Origin: Coprobacillaceae bacterium UN01-12pH3A
GTDB taxonomy: Bacteria > Bacillota_I > Bacilli_A > Erysipelotrichales > Coprobacillaceae
Assembly (NCBI GenBank): GCA_027676805.1
Contig: JAQENU010000006.1
Location: forward strand, 186,001-250,000
Direction of reading: 5' to 3'
DNA: 64,000 nucleotides
A model generated the notes under the pieces. That model did not search any database, was not told the DNA's origin, and saw only the letters and a list, made by a program, of their open reading frames with translations. Shown here piece by piece: positions 36,181 through 44,120 of the stretch; the first letter of the stretch is position 1; each line of letters begins with the position of its first letter. Position numbers and translations under genes: made by a program.

Positions 36181-37059
36181 ATGCATTCGACTAACCTTTT
36201 TAAATACATCTTATATACTTTTATTGTGTCTATATGGATTACCTGTCTTTATTTTTGTACTTCTTTAATAGTAAATGGCACTATTGAAAATTATAATAAA
36301 GCCGCGTGGTATTATCATTATAATCAGGTTGATATTGAACCTACTGCAGATATTGAGGATTTAAAACAACAGTATACTTCAATGATTGGTTATCAAGATG
36401 AACGTCTGTTTCATTTAGAAGATCAGGAGATCACTGTATATCAGCTTATTTCGGCTATTGCGTTGGAAAACGGAGCAATGCCAAAGACGGAGAATGAGGT
36501 AGTTATTTCCCGAGAAATAGCCGATTATTTAATTCGTCTCTATCAATTAGAGAGGGATCAAGACCTTTTTGGCAGAGACTTTTTAGATTACCGTATCTGC
36601 GGCATTACGAGTGTTCAGATGCAAAAGGAATGGGTCATCTATATCAAAGAAATTCCCGCTTCCTCAACGCATCGTCTATTATTTTCGCCATCAACGGATA
36701 TGGAGACTTTGCAGGAACAATCAGGCTTTACCTTAAATCAGCATGATCAAATGATTAGGTATATGCAGAAAATAATGAAGGCTTTAGATCTTTTAGCGAT
36801 TGTCAGCTTATTTTGTTTGGGTGTAGATCTATTGTTAAGCAAATTAAGTCATTTTAATATGCTGCATACGTTTATATTAAACGGCTTAGGCATTATATTG
36901 AGTATTGGCATCATCTGTATAAGTGATGGGGCATTAAACCAATGGCTGAGCACAATTCCTTATCTGCAGCTGCAAAGACAATGGGCATATTTGATTGTTC
37001 CAAGTGTGTTTATACTGATTCTTAATCTGGGGATTAAGAAAATAAAGTTTTTTAACTAA
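36181..37059 (+). CDS. Membrane protein with MacB-like extracytoplasmic domain, truncated FtsX-like
   Basis: The 292-residue protein has an N-terminal helix (about residues 8-28), an extracytoplasmic part with the pattern PKTENEVVISREIADYL and GRDFLDYRICGIT, as in MacB/FtsX periplasmic domains, and three C-terminal helices (about 208-290). It lacks the catalytic features of an ATPase. It probably acts with the upstream ABC genes, 37 bases away, as an accessory protein. Start: AGGAGATGAAGCT. Confidence 0.5.
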   Translation: MHSTNLFKYILYTFIVSIWITCLYFCTSLIVNGTIENYNKAAWYYHYNQVDIEPTADIEDLKQQYTSMIGYQDERLFHLEDQEITVYQLISAIALENGAMPKTENEVVISREIADYLIRLYQLERDQDLFGRDFLDYRICGITSVQMQKEWVIYIKEIPASSTHRLLFSPSTDMETLQEQSGFTLNQHDQMIRYMQKIMKALDLLAIVSLFCLGVDLLLSKLSHFNMLHTFILNGLGIILSIGIICISDGALNQWLSTIPYLQLQRQWAYLIVPSVFILILNLGIKKIKFFN

Positions 37060-37064
37060 CTTCG

Positions 37065-37093
37065 TTGACAAAAAATAGTTTACGTTCTATTAT
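37065..37093 (+). promoter_or_regulatory. Promoter of the trpS T-box transcript
   Basis: TTGACA (37065-37070) and TATTAT (37088-37093) have a 17-base spacer. Transcription should start just before the T-box stem I. Confidence 0.8.
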
Positions 37094-37110
37094 TTTAATA
37101 ACAAAAAAAT

Positions 37111-37325
37111 TCGCTTAATCAGGAAGAGTAGCTTGAAAGAGAGATCATAGAGAGTAAGTGGCTGGTGGAAACTTATATCAATGTTCAAGGGAATGGGCCT
37201 GATGAGAAGCAAAACGAAAGGAAACGAGTAGTGGCGCCGCAATTCCTGCGTTATTGGAAGCAGACATGATGGTGTTTGAATAGGTGGCGGATCAGTTTTT
37301 GTCCTATTGGGCAGAAACTTTTTTT
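37111..37325 (+). ncRNA. T-box leader, tryptophan-specific, controlling trpS
   Basis: Stem I is readable: ATCAGG (37118-37123) pairs with CCTGAT (37198-37203), and CTTGAA (37132-37137) with TTCAAG (37184-37189). The internal loop holds the specifier UGG at 37194-37196 (Trp codon). The AGAGAG and GGTGG distal elements are present. The T-box element at about 37230-37240 reads GTGGCGCC, so the pairing base is C, matching the G at position 73 of tRNA-Trp. The terminator stem GTTTTTG/CAGAAAC (37295-37301/37312-37318) is followed by seven T. Low charging of tRNA-Trp should cause readthrough. Confidence 0.93.
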
Positions 37326-37344
37326 GTTAGAAAGAGGGAAAATT

Positions 37345-38424
37345 ATGAAAAAAATCATTTTAACAGGAGATCGACCAACCGGTCGCCTACATTTAGGGCA
37401 TTTTGTTGGCTCTTTAAGAAGACGTGTAGAATTACAGAATTCAGGAGAGTTTGATGAAATTTATATTATGATTGCCGATTCACAGGCATTAACAGATAAT
37501 GCGGATAACCCTGAAAAAATTAGAAGAAGTATTTTAGAAGTAGCTTTAGATTACTTATCTGTAGGGTTAGATCCAAGTATTACAACCATGTTTATTCAGT
37601 CACAGATCCCGGCTTTATATGAATTAACGGCTTATTATTTGAACTTGGTAACTGTGGCGAGATTACAGCGTAATCCAACGATTAAAGAAGAAATTAAGCA
37701 AAGAGGCTTTGAAACAAGCATCCCGGCAGGCTTTTTAAATTATCCGGTATCTCAAGCTGCTGATATCACAGCATTCGAAGCTACCTGTGTTCCGGTGGGC
37801 GAGGACCAAATGCCAATGATCGAACAAACTCGTGAAGTTGTACGCAGCTTTAATCATATTTATGGTGATGTTTTAGTGGAACCGGAAGGGTTGTTGTCGG
37901 ATAATGAAGTCTGTCTGCGACTGCCGGGGATTGATGGAAAAGCAAAGATGTCAAAATCTTTAGGAAACGGTATTTATTTATCAGACACACCGGAAGAAGT
38001 AAAGAAAAAAGTCATGAGCATGTATACTGACCCTAATCATTTAAAAGTAGAAGATCCGGGAAGTGTTGAAGGAAATACAGTCTTTATCTATTTAGATGCT
38101 TTCTGTAAAGATGAATACTTTGAAAAATATCTGCCTGAATACAAAAACTTAGATGAATTAAAAGCACATTATCAGCGTGGTGGTTTGGGAGATGTAAAGA
38201 TTAAGCGTTTCTTAAACAATGTCTTAGAGGAGATCTTAACCCCGATTCGTCAAAGAAGAAAAGAACTGGAAAAAGATATTGATGGTGTGATGAAGGTCTT
38301 GCAGGAGGGCTGTGATAAAGCGAACGCTAAAGCGAATGCTACTTTAAAGAAAGCAAAAGATGCGATGAAGATCAATTATTTTGATGATCAAGAACATAAT
38401 ATTAAAGATTATTTTCAGGAATAA
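37345..38424 (+). CDS. trpS: Tryptophan-tRNA ligase
   Basis: The protein has 359 residues from the ATG at 37345, preceded by AGAGGGAAAAT. The class I synthetase motifs are TGRLHLGHF (HIGH-like) and KMSKS (in [12 protein letters not shown]). It charges tRNA-Trp. The tryptophan T-box leader upstream with a UGG specifier confirms the assignment. An earlier in-frame start would lie inside the terminator of the leader. Ends at a bidirectional terminator. Confidence 0.98.
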   Translation: MKKIILTGDRPTGRLHLGHFVGSLRRRVELQNSGEFDEIYIMIADSQALTDNADNPEKIRRSILEVALDYLSVGLDPSITTMFIQSQIPALYELTAYYLNLVTVARLQRNPTIKEEIKQRGFETSIPAGFLNYPVSQAADITAFEATCVPVGEDQMPMIEQTREVVRSFNHIYGDVLVEPEGLLSDNEVCLRLPGIDGKAKMSKSLGNGIYLSDTPEEVKKKVMSMYTDPNHLKVEDPGSVEGNTVFIYLDAFCKDEYFEKYLPEYKNLDELKAHYQRGGLGDVKIKRFLNNVLEEILTPIRQRRKELEKDIDGVMKVLQEGCDKANAKANATLKKAKDAMKINYFDDQEHNIKDYFQE

Positions 38425-38427
38425 TAA

Positions 38428-38453
38428 AAGCCGGTGATGAATTCACCGGTTTA
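38428..38453. terminator. Bidirectional terminator between trpS and iadA
   Basis: CCGGTGA (38431-38437) and TCACCGG (38443-38449) pair, with A-run on the left and TTTATT on the right. Confidence 0.8.
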
Positions 38454-39569
38454 TTCGTATGTCCCTTTTATTAATAACTGCTTATTTTGAATGTGAAGAA
38501 CACCATTAATCAGCACATCCTCTATATCATTATTCTCATCTAACAAAATAAGATCTGCATCTTTATTAAGGTCAATCATTCCTTTATTCAGATTTAATCC
38601 TCTTGCCACATTTACTGTGAAGAATGGCAATGCCTCTTCAATCGTAAATCCGGCAGTCAGCATATATTGAAATTCTTTAAATAAACAATCAACACTGGAT
38701 ACACCTATTTTTATGAGGTGTCCGTCTTGATCATAATGTGACCAGCTGCCTTGTCCGTCGGAGCTGATCGTGATGCGAGATAATGGGAGCTGACGGGTTT
38801 TAGCTTCTATGATAGCATGAGTAGGCTGATGGTCAGGACTTGCTGTCATATCAATATATCCCCCCTTCTTTAACAGCTGATAAGCCTCTTCTAATAAATG
38901 AGTGTTTCTTGTCACGTGTGTAGGACGAAACAGCGTGATAGGAATATCGGTCTGTTCTAAGGCTTCAAACACTTGGCTTAATCCTTGCTTTTCATCGCCC
39001 ATATGCAAAGTTACAATGCCGGGCTTGCCACTTAATAAGGCACTGACACGCACATCACTGGCTAAACGAATTAATTCCTGAGTAGTGATATGGCTAGAGC
39101 GATGATCGGACAATGCTAGCTTACAGCCAACGACTTCCTCAATAAATTGAACATCCTTCTTAATATCTCCGGTAATGGTAATGGGCGGATACTGATATGA
39201 TCCGCTGATAATCAGACAGTTTAATCCCTCTTCTTTAAGTGCTTTGGCTTTAGACAACAGGTTTTCAACATCGCGGCTAATGCCATCGGTTCCTAAAAGT
39301 CCCAACGCCGTAGTAATCCCTGCAGCAGTTAATTTAGAAAGGGTGATTTCCGGAGCTTTTGTTTTGAAGCTTCCCTCTCCCCCTCCTCCGGTAATATGCA
39401 CATGCTGGTCGATAAATCCGGGAATTAGTTTTTTATGTGTCCCATCAATAATCTCAAATAAATCACTATCAATGTGATCTTCAAGCATTTCAATTTTATT
39501 ACTGATTAAAACATCTTTTTTACCTAAATAGGCGGGTGAATAGACTTCTATATTTTTAATCAAATACAT
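38451..39569 (-). CDS. iadA: Isoaspartyl dipeptidase (beta-aspartyl-peptidase)
   Basis: The protein has 372 residues from the ATG at 39567-39569 (GGAGGTATTTTT). It has the amidohydrolase/IadA signature FIDQHVHITGGGGEGSFKTK, HMGDEKQGL and SSDGQGSWSHYD. The metal-bridging residues fit the family. It cleaves beta-aspartyl dipeptides formed by protein damage. Its stop overlaps the trpS-side terminator. The ABC-F gene begins 35 bases upstream on the same strand; whether they are one transcript is open, as no strong terminator lies between them. Confidence 0.9.
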   Translation of the reverse strand: MYLIKNIEVYSPAYLGKKDVLISNKIEMLEDHIDSDLFEIIDGTHKKLIPGFIDQHVHITGGGGEGSFKTKAPEITLSKLTAAGITTALGLLGTDGISRDVENLLSKAKALKEEGLNCLIISGSYQYPPITITGDIKKDVQFIEEVVGCKLALSDHRSSHITTQELIRLASDVRVSALLSGKPGIVTLHMGDEKQGLSQVFEALEQTDIPITLFRPTHVTRNTHLLEEAYQLLKKGGYIDMTASPDHQPTHAIIEAKTRQLPLSRITISSDGQGSWSHYDQDGHLIKIGVSSVDCLFKEFQYMLTAGFTIEEALPFFTVNVARGLNLNKGMIDLNKDADLILLDENNDIEDVLINGVLHIQNKQLLIKGTYE

Positions 39570-39603
39570 AAAAATACCTCCGTTAGAGGTATTATAAAAC
39601 AAA

Positions 39604-41076
39604 TTATTCTAATTGAATACGTTTGGTTGCTATTTTATCTGTAAATGCAGCATCATGTTCAACGAAGATCATCGTCGGCTGATACTCTAAGATGAGATTT
39701 TCAATCTGAACACGGGATAAGACATCGATATAATTGAGGGGTTCATCCCAAATATATAAGTGTGCCTGCTGACTGAGACTGCCGGCAATAAGCACTTTTT
39801 TCTTTTGTCCCGCACTGAATTCTTCAATATTCTTCTCGAACTGAATTCTTGAAAAATCGAGTTTTCTTAGAATCGCTTTGAATAAACTTTCATCAATTCC
39901 GGCATTTAAAGCATATTCTTTTAAATTCCCTTTTAAAAAAGCGGTATCTTGTGACACATACGAAATCTTTAATTGATTCTTAATGACGACAGTGCCTGAA
40001 TGCGGAATATCCTGCCCCAATAATAATTTAATAATACTTGATTTTCCACTGCCGTTTTTACCGATCAATGCCACTCTTTCTCCAACGCAAACATTAAAGC
40101 TGAGATCTTGGATAATCGGACGATCATAAGCAATGCTTAAATGATCGACATACAGCATCTGATTGCTGTGAAACTTTAATGGGTGAATAGCAAGTGATTC
40201 TGCTTCTTCAATATTTTTAAGCAGTTTTTCTTTTTCATTTAACTGATCGCTTCGTCTTTTCTCCATGGTCTTTGAACGTTTCATCATTTTAGCGGATTTA
40301 TGCCCGATGTAGCCGCGATCAGGTCTTAACCCAGAGATACGCTGTCCCTTTTTGGTGCTTTCTACTGCATCTGACCATTGCGATGTACGCTTGGCCGCTT
40401 CATTTAAACGTTTAATATCTTTCTTTAAACGCTGATTCTCATCAAGCTCATACTGATCCTGATAGTCTTTATTTTGTTTCCATGTACTGTAATTTCCTTT
40501 TTGCACTTCAATATCAGCCTTGTTGATGGATAATACATGATCGATACAGCCATCTAAAAAGGTACGGTCATGACTGATTAAAATAAAGCCATTCTTTTTG
40601 TTTAAATAATCACTGACTATCTTACGACCATTCCTATCTAAATGATTGGTTGGTTCATCGATTAATAAAAAGTGATGTTCCTTTAAAAATAAGATAGCAA
40701 GCATTATTTTAGTCTGTTCCCCTTTTGATAATGTGGAAAACATTTGATACAGTGCTTCATCAGGAATTTCCAGTAATGAAAATTCTTTGTAAATCTGCCA
40801 GTGTTCTATGTTTGGTAGCATCTCTTCAATAATATTGATGGTTAAATCATCTTTAATAGAAAAAGGAAAATAATCAAATTCGATATCTGCACTGATTGTT
40901 CCCTTATATTCATATTCTCCCATCAATAGCTTTAAAAAGGTTGTTTTTCCTCTTCCATTTCTGCCGATAAAGCCAAGTTTCCAATTCGTATCAATCTGAA
41001 AGCTTACATCGTGGAAAATATCGTCAAATGATGAATCATAGGAAAATGTTAATTGGGATATATTTATTAATGCCAT
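39604..41076 (-). CDS. ABC-F ribosome-protection protein, Lsa type
   Basis: The protein has 490 residues without membrane segments and with two ABC ATPase domains. The first has Walker A GRNGRGKTT, signature LSKGEQTK and Walker B LLIDEPTNHLD. The second has Walker A GKNGSGKSS, signature FSAGQKKKVLIA and Walker B IWDEPLNYIDV. The interdomain linker (about residues 205-300) is long and basic (TSQWSDAVES, SGLRPDRGYIGHKSAKMM, KTMEKRRS), as in antibiotic-resistance ABC-F proteins of the Lsa group. The opening MALINISQLTFSYD is also Lsa-like. Known Lsa proteins displace lincosamides, streptogramin A and pleuromutilins from the ribosome; the drug spectrum of this one is not known. Preceded by a complex leader. 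Confidence 0.88.
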   Translation of the reverse strand: MALINISQLTFSYDSSFDDIFHDVSFQIDTNWKLGFIGRNGRGKTTFLKLLMGEYEYKGTISADIEFDYFPFSIKDDLTINIIEEMLPNIEHWQIYKEFSLLEIPDEALYQMFSTLSKGEQTKIMLAILFLKEHHFLLIDEPTNHLDRNGRKIVSDYLNKKNGFILISHDRTFLDGCIDHVLSINKADIEVQKGNYSTWKQNKDYQDQYELDENQRLKKDIKRLNEAAKRTSQWSDAVESTKKGQRISGLRPDRGYIGHKSAKMMKRSKTMEKRRSDQLNEKEKLLKNIEEAESLAIHPLKFHSNQMLYVDHLSIAYDRPIIQDLSFNVCVGERVALIGKNGSGKSSIIKLLLGQDIPHSGTVVIKNQLKISYVSQDTAFLKGNLKEYALNAGIDESLFKAILRKLDFSRIQFEKNIEEFSAGQKKKVLIAGSLSQQAHLYIWDEPLNYIDVLSRVQIENLILEYQPTMIFVEHDAAFTDKIATKRIQLE

Positions 41077-41102
41077 AAGTGGTCCTCCTTATAATCAAAA
41101 AA

Positions 41103-41249
41103 GATTGCAAGAAATTACAATCCTTTTTAAGCATAATAAAAAGAAGATATATAATTTCTTGCTTGGACACACTGAAAATCGCCATTATTTGGCTTCGTGC
41201 ATCCTATTTTTTAGCAAGAAATTTTATACATCTTCTCATCCCCTTTGTT
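41103..41249 (-). promoter_or_regulatory. Three-segment attenuator leader of the Lsa-type gene
   Basis: On the minus strand, segment 1 (41213-41236) contains AATTTCTTGC and overlaps a short leader ORF. Segment 2 (41142-41163) is its near-perfect complement over about 20 bases. Segment 3 (41103-41123) again contains TAATTTCTTGC and is the loop of a weak GATTG/CAATC terminator hairpin followed by TTTTTT. Thus segment 2 can pair with 1 (terminator forms) or with 3 (11 bases, antiterminator). A ribosome stalled on the leader ORF would free segment 2. The ABC-F start codon follows 27 bases on. Confidence 0.75.
41211..41231 (-). CDS. Possible leader peptide of the attenuator
   Basis: The minus-strand ATG at 41229-41231 opens the six-codon frame MYKISC, with GGGG eight bases upstream. 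A longer overlapping frame from the ATG at 41237-41239 would give MRRCIKFLAKK (to 41204) but its GGGG touches the start. Stalling in either would cover segment 1 of the attenuator. Too short to judge by conservation from this sequence. Confidence 0.4.
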   Translation of the reverse strand: MYKISC

Positions 41250-41255
41250 ACTTTA

Positions 41256-41284
41256 AATATAGGCTATTTTTAACTTTTTAGCAA
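41256..41284 (-). promoter_or_regulatory. Promoter of the Lsa-type leader
   Basis: TTGCTA (41279-41284) and TATATT (41256-41261) on the minus strand have a 17-base spacer. The start of transcription would be near 41249, just before the leader ORF. Confidence 0.65.
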
Positions 41285-41399
41285 CCTATTTATTCATCTT
41301 TTTAAATAAAAAATAGCATAGCTAAGTTGTTTAACATCTGGAGTTGCCAAACAAAAACTAATAAAATCTCTAGCGTTCCTATAAGGATGGGGGAAGTTA

Positions 41400-41487
41400 T
41401 CACGACGATTCTTTATCATTCACAAACTCAATTAAATCGATAATATGAGCATAATTCCACTCTATAAGTTCCGTTTTTCTTCTCCTC
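41400..41487 (-). other. Possible frameshifted tail of the synthetase-like gene
   Basis: Downstream of the class II synthetase-like stop, another frame runs open on the minus strand from about 41505 to a TGA at 41400-41402. Joined to the gene by a one-base deletion in the CTTGCAGC stretch, the end would read ERFLQLFHKRRRK and then TELIEWNYAHIIDLIEFVND, a protein-like sequence of about 33 residues. A frameshift or a sequencing error is possible; chance is not excluded. Confidence 0.35.
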
Positions 41488-42414
41488 TTATGAAACAGCT
41501 GCAAGAAATCTTTCTAAGCCCATACCACTTATCAAACAGCGTTCTTTTTTATTTCCAAGCATTTGATAAGTCCAGTCAACAAATCCACCGTCAGCTATCT
41601 CAACGGTTTCATTTCCTTGTTTGATCGATAATTTGAAATTGATACCTTTATAATAATTATTATCAACATCATCATTATGAATTGATAACTCTATATTAGG
41701 AAAAATAAGTTTGATAGTTTCAACCATTCTGTCGAAAAATCCGTCATTATCTTTGTAACCGTTTCTTTTGCGTAGAATAATAGAGAAACGAACATTTTCT
41801 ATTTCATTTAAGAGATCTTTATAATAGGTTAAGTGCTTTTCTAACAAAATTTTTTCACAAGTATAAGATCCTGTATCTATACCGGATGAAACCATACAAT
41901 ATAAGCCAAAATGTGAATATAAACCGTTACCTACAAAATTTTGCGCTCTTATTGCCCTAGCAGTAGTAGCCATGTGGAGTGGTATGATATTATTTTCTTC
42001 CTTTCTTTTTAATTTATCAGCAATAATTATTGCCAACATATTTGAGGGGTCTGCAAGTGTTTCTGTCCCTCGTAGAGCACTTACTACGTTATATTGATCT
42101 ACGGAGCCAAAAACGCTGCAGCTACCTAATGGAGCAGAGGGAGAAAGCATAATCGTCTTAATATCCATATTGTGTGCTTTTCTCAATAATTTTGATTCCA
42201 AAGTATAAAATTCTTCTGGGTCTATACTGCTAGGGATAGTAAATCTATTTAGCTGGTATGACTTTAGAATATCCGTTGCAGTTAAAGTATTTGCTTGTCT
42301 ATCAAACACTTCTAATAGAAGTGAGTTCAAATCTGATTTTGATAGAGCTGATAACTTATCCACTATATTCTTATCCCCAATTTTGTTTGTAATTCTACTT
42401 AAAATATCACTCAT
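41488..42414 (-). CDS. Class II aminoacyl-tRNA synthetase-like protein paired with a nucleotidyltransferase
   Basis: The protein has 308 residues from the ATG at 42412-42414 (GGAGGATAACT), overlapping the nucleotidyltransferase stop by 8 bases. The N-terminal 70 residues are helical. The rest resembles a class II synthetase catalytic core: RGTETLADPSNML, ATTARAIRAQNF in the place of motif 2, and the end ISGMGLERFLAAV in the place of motif 3 (GxGxxR). No anticodon-binding domain is present, so it is a synthetase paralogue, like HisZ or PoxA, rather than a tRNA ligase. No known family name can be given. The 3' end may be frameshifted. Confidence 0.6.
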   Translation of the reverse strand: MSDILSRITNKIGDKNIVDKLSALSKSDLNSLLLEVFDRQANTLTATDILKSYQLNRFTIPSSIDPEEFYTLESKLLRKAHNMDIKTIMLSPSAPLGSCSVFGSVDQYNVVSALRGTETLADPSNMLAIIIADKLKRKEENNIIPLHMATTARAIRAQNFVGNGLYSHFGLYCMVSSGIDTGSYTCEKILLEKHLTYYKDLLNEIENVRFSIILRKRNGYKDNDGFFDRMVETIKLIFPNIELSIHNDDVDNNYYKGINFKLSIKQGNETVEIADGGFVDWTYQMLGNKKERCLISGMGLERFLAAVS

Positions 42415-43228
42415 AGTTATCCTCCATACTGTTACTTTCAAAATGATTTTTGAGTAAATCTTGAAGATACTGTAATGCAACTCTTTCAGCTTCAACCTTT
42501 TTGACAATAGGACTTTGTGATAATTCCTCTCTTAACTCAAGATACAGGTTGATAGTAGCCTGCAAAGCATTAACACAGCTTTCATATTCATGGGCAGCAA
42601 CCGTCTTTTCTAATGCTTCAATATATTGGGGTGCGTCCAATTCAATTTTTCTAACTCCACGAGGTAATTTTCCTAAGTGGAGCTGTATTAATGGGGCAAG
42701 TACTGATTGTCTTAAAAAAGATAAAAAATCAATTGTTTCAAATAGTTCTCTACGTCCAATCTTCGTACAAGCGTAATGAACCCAAATCCAAAATCTATCT
42801 TCAATCCACTGTAAGTTTGGAGTTGGGAAGTATGCTTCTTTTTTAGAATAAGTTTCTGTTATGCAGTTGTTTTCTTCATAGAGAATAGCTGAATCTTCAA
42901 CCCTATCTAATAAACCATCTAAGGTTGTAAACTTAAAATCAACATGAAGAACAGGGGAATCATAGAGGGAAATTATCAATCGAGGTTCTCCAACGTGTTC
43001 GCCAGTAAAAGCAGAAACTAATGTTCCAAACTGTTCCACAATAAGGAATCTCTCTTCGATAACTTCTTCATAGGATTTATCATCTGCTACAATCAGAAAA
43101 TCCAAATCAGAATACTCATCTAACGATTTTGTGATATAAGAACCGCTAATTGCAAGTCCTATTATCCTACTATCTCTTTTTGAAAATTCTAATACATTTT
43201 TTATCATTTCCTGTTGTGTTTTAGTCAT
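42407..43228 (-). CDS. Nucleotidyltransferase (ANT-like) domain protein
   Basis: The protein has 273 residues. The polymerase-beta-type nucleotidyltransferase motif GSYITKSLDEYSDLDFLIV (residues about 29-47) has the GS and the DxD metal ligands, with a third carboxylate later in LHVDFKFTT. It is similar in layout to aminoglycoside nucleotidyltransferases, with a helical C-terminal half. Such enzymes add AMP to drugs, proteins or small molecules. The substrate is unknown. The downstream class II synthetase-like gene overlaps by 8 bases, and both stand upstream of an Lsa-type resistance gene. Start: GAGAGGTG upstream of the ATG. Confidence 0.75.
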   Translation of the reverse strand: MTKTQQEMIKNVLEFSKRDSRIIGLAISGSYITKSLDEYSDLDFLIVADDKSYEEVIEERFLIVEQFGTLVSAFTGEHVGEPRLIISLYDSPVLHVDFKFTTLDGLLDRVEDSAILYEENNCITETYSKKEAYFPTPNLQWIEDRFWIWVHYACTKIGRRELFETIDFLSFLRQSVLAPLIQLHLGKLPRGVRKIELDAPQYIEALEKTVAAHEYESCVNALQATINLYLELREELSQSPIVKKVEAERVALQYLQDLLKNHFESNSMEDNYE

Positions 43229-43317
43229 AATATAACACCTCTCACTTTCTTTTATTAGCTATCAATCCAGCATAATTGTGCATAGGAATATTATATAATG
43301 AGGAAATAAAAAAAATA

Positions 43318-43372
43318 GGTCACTTGACCCGAAATAAAAAAGTATTGAATAATTATTATCCAATACTTTTTT
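43318..43372 (-). terminator. Tandem terminators after the Crp/Fnr gene
   Basis: AAAAAAGTATTG/CAATACTTTTTT (43336-43347, 43361-43372) is a 12-base stem. Next to it is GGTCA-CT-TGACC (43318-43329), followed on the minus strand by TATTTTTTTT. Confidence 0.75.
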
Positions 43373-43382
43373 GAAAATATAC

Positions 43383-44003
43383 TTATGTTGTAGGAAGATT
43401 CTTTAATACCTCTCGCTGATTAATTACACTAAATCTTTTGTTTTCATAAACAATCAGATGTTCTTGTACACATTCATTTATAGCACGATTAATGCTTCTA
43501 ATTGGAGCGTTTACTTCGCTAACAAGCTGTTTTTTGGTAAGCAGATTTAATTCACTTCTATAATAGTGTAAGGATATACACCTCAGAAGTCGTTCTTTAA
43601 CACTTAAAGATGATAATTCTTCAATTAATTTGGCATTTACAACTAATTTACTGGATATTTCTCGAATCAGAAATTTTGTAGCTTCAAAATCTCCCTTTAA
43701 CCAGTTTAAAAAATCATCTCTATGAAGTTTATATACATTACAATCTGTGAAAGCGACAATTTCAACAGGTTTTTTCCCATCATTAAATTGTTCCATTTCT
43801 CCAAAAAAACTACCACTTTTATAAAGATGAATAGTTGAGATGTTTCCTTTTACATTTAAGATGAATGCTTCTGCAATACCGTCAATCATAAGAATTACAT
43901 ATTCATTTTCTTGCTCAGCAAAAAGAATAGTCTCTTTCTTTTTATACGTTTTTTTAACAAGCTTCTTTTTAATATCTTCATTCATGAAATCAATTAAATG
44001 CAT
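43383..44003 (-). CDS. Crp/Fnr-family transcriptional regulator
   Basis: The protein has 206 residues from the ATG at 44001-44003; GGAGGG lies six bases before it and touches the alternative ATG at 44009. An N-terminal cyclic-nucleotide-binding-type beta-barrel (residues about 15-110, SGSFFGEMEQF) precedes a helical dimer region. The winged helix has LLTKKQLVSEVNAPIRSINR as recognition helix region. No Fnr-type cysteine cluster is present, so it is probably a Crp- or heme/redox-independent member. A perfect palindrome lies directly upstream. Confidence 0.85.
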   Translation of the reverse strand: MHLIDFMNEDIKKKLVKKTYKKKETILFAEQENEYVILMIDGIAEAFILNVKGNISTIHLYKSGSFFGEMEQFNDGKKPVEIVAFTDCNVYKLHRDDFLNWLKGDFEATKFLIREISSKLVVNAKLIEELSSLSVKERLLRCISLHYYRSELNLLTKKQLVSEVNAPIRSINRAINECVQEHLIVYENKRFSVINQREVLKNLPTT

Positions 44004-44015
44004 ATTCATCCCTCC

Positions 44016-44033
44016 TTACCAAATTTTTGGTAA
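44016..44033. promoter_or_regulatory. 18-base palindrome upstream of the Crp/Fnr gene
   Basis: TTACCAAA-TT-TTTGGTAA (44016-44033) is a perfect dyad adjacent to the ribosome site. It is a likely autoregulatory operator. Confidence 0.7.
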
Positions 44034-44086
44034 TTATATCATCTTTCAATTAGTTAGGTAAGATAGTAAAAATATATTTATAATAA

Positions 44087-44113
44087 AAACGATATGACAT
44101 GCAATCATACCGT
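44087..44113 (-). terminator. Terminator of the HAD phosphatase gene
   Basis: ACG-A-TATGA (44089-44097) and TCATA-C-CGT (44105-44113) pair around the loop, followed on the minus strand by TTTTTAT. Confidence 0.6.
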
Positions 44114-44120
44114 ATTTGTT

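Noticed and set aside
41079..41273. Open frame of 64 codons on the plus strand over the Lsa leader
   Set aside because: It lies across the attenuator arms, has no good ribosome site, and its composition follows from the inverted repeats.
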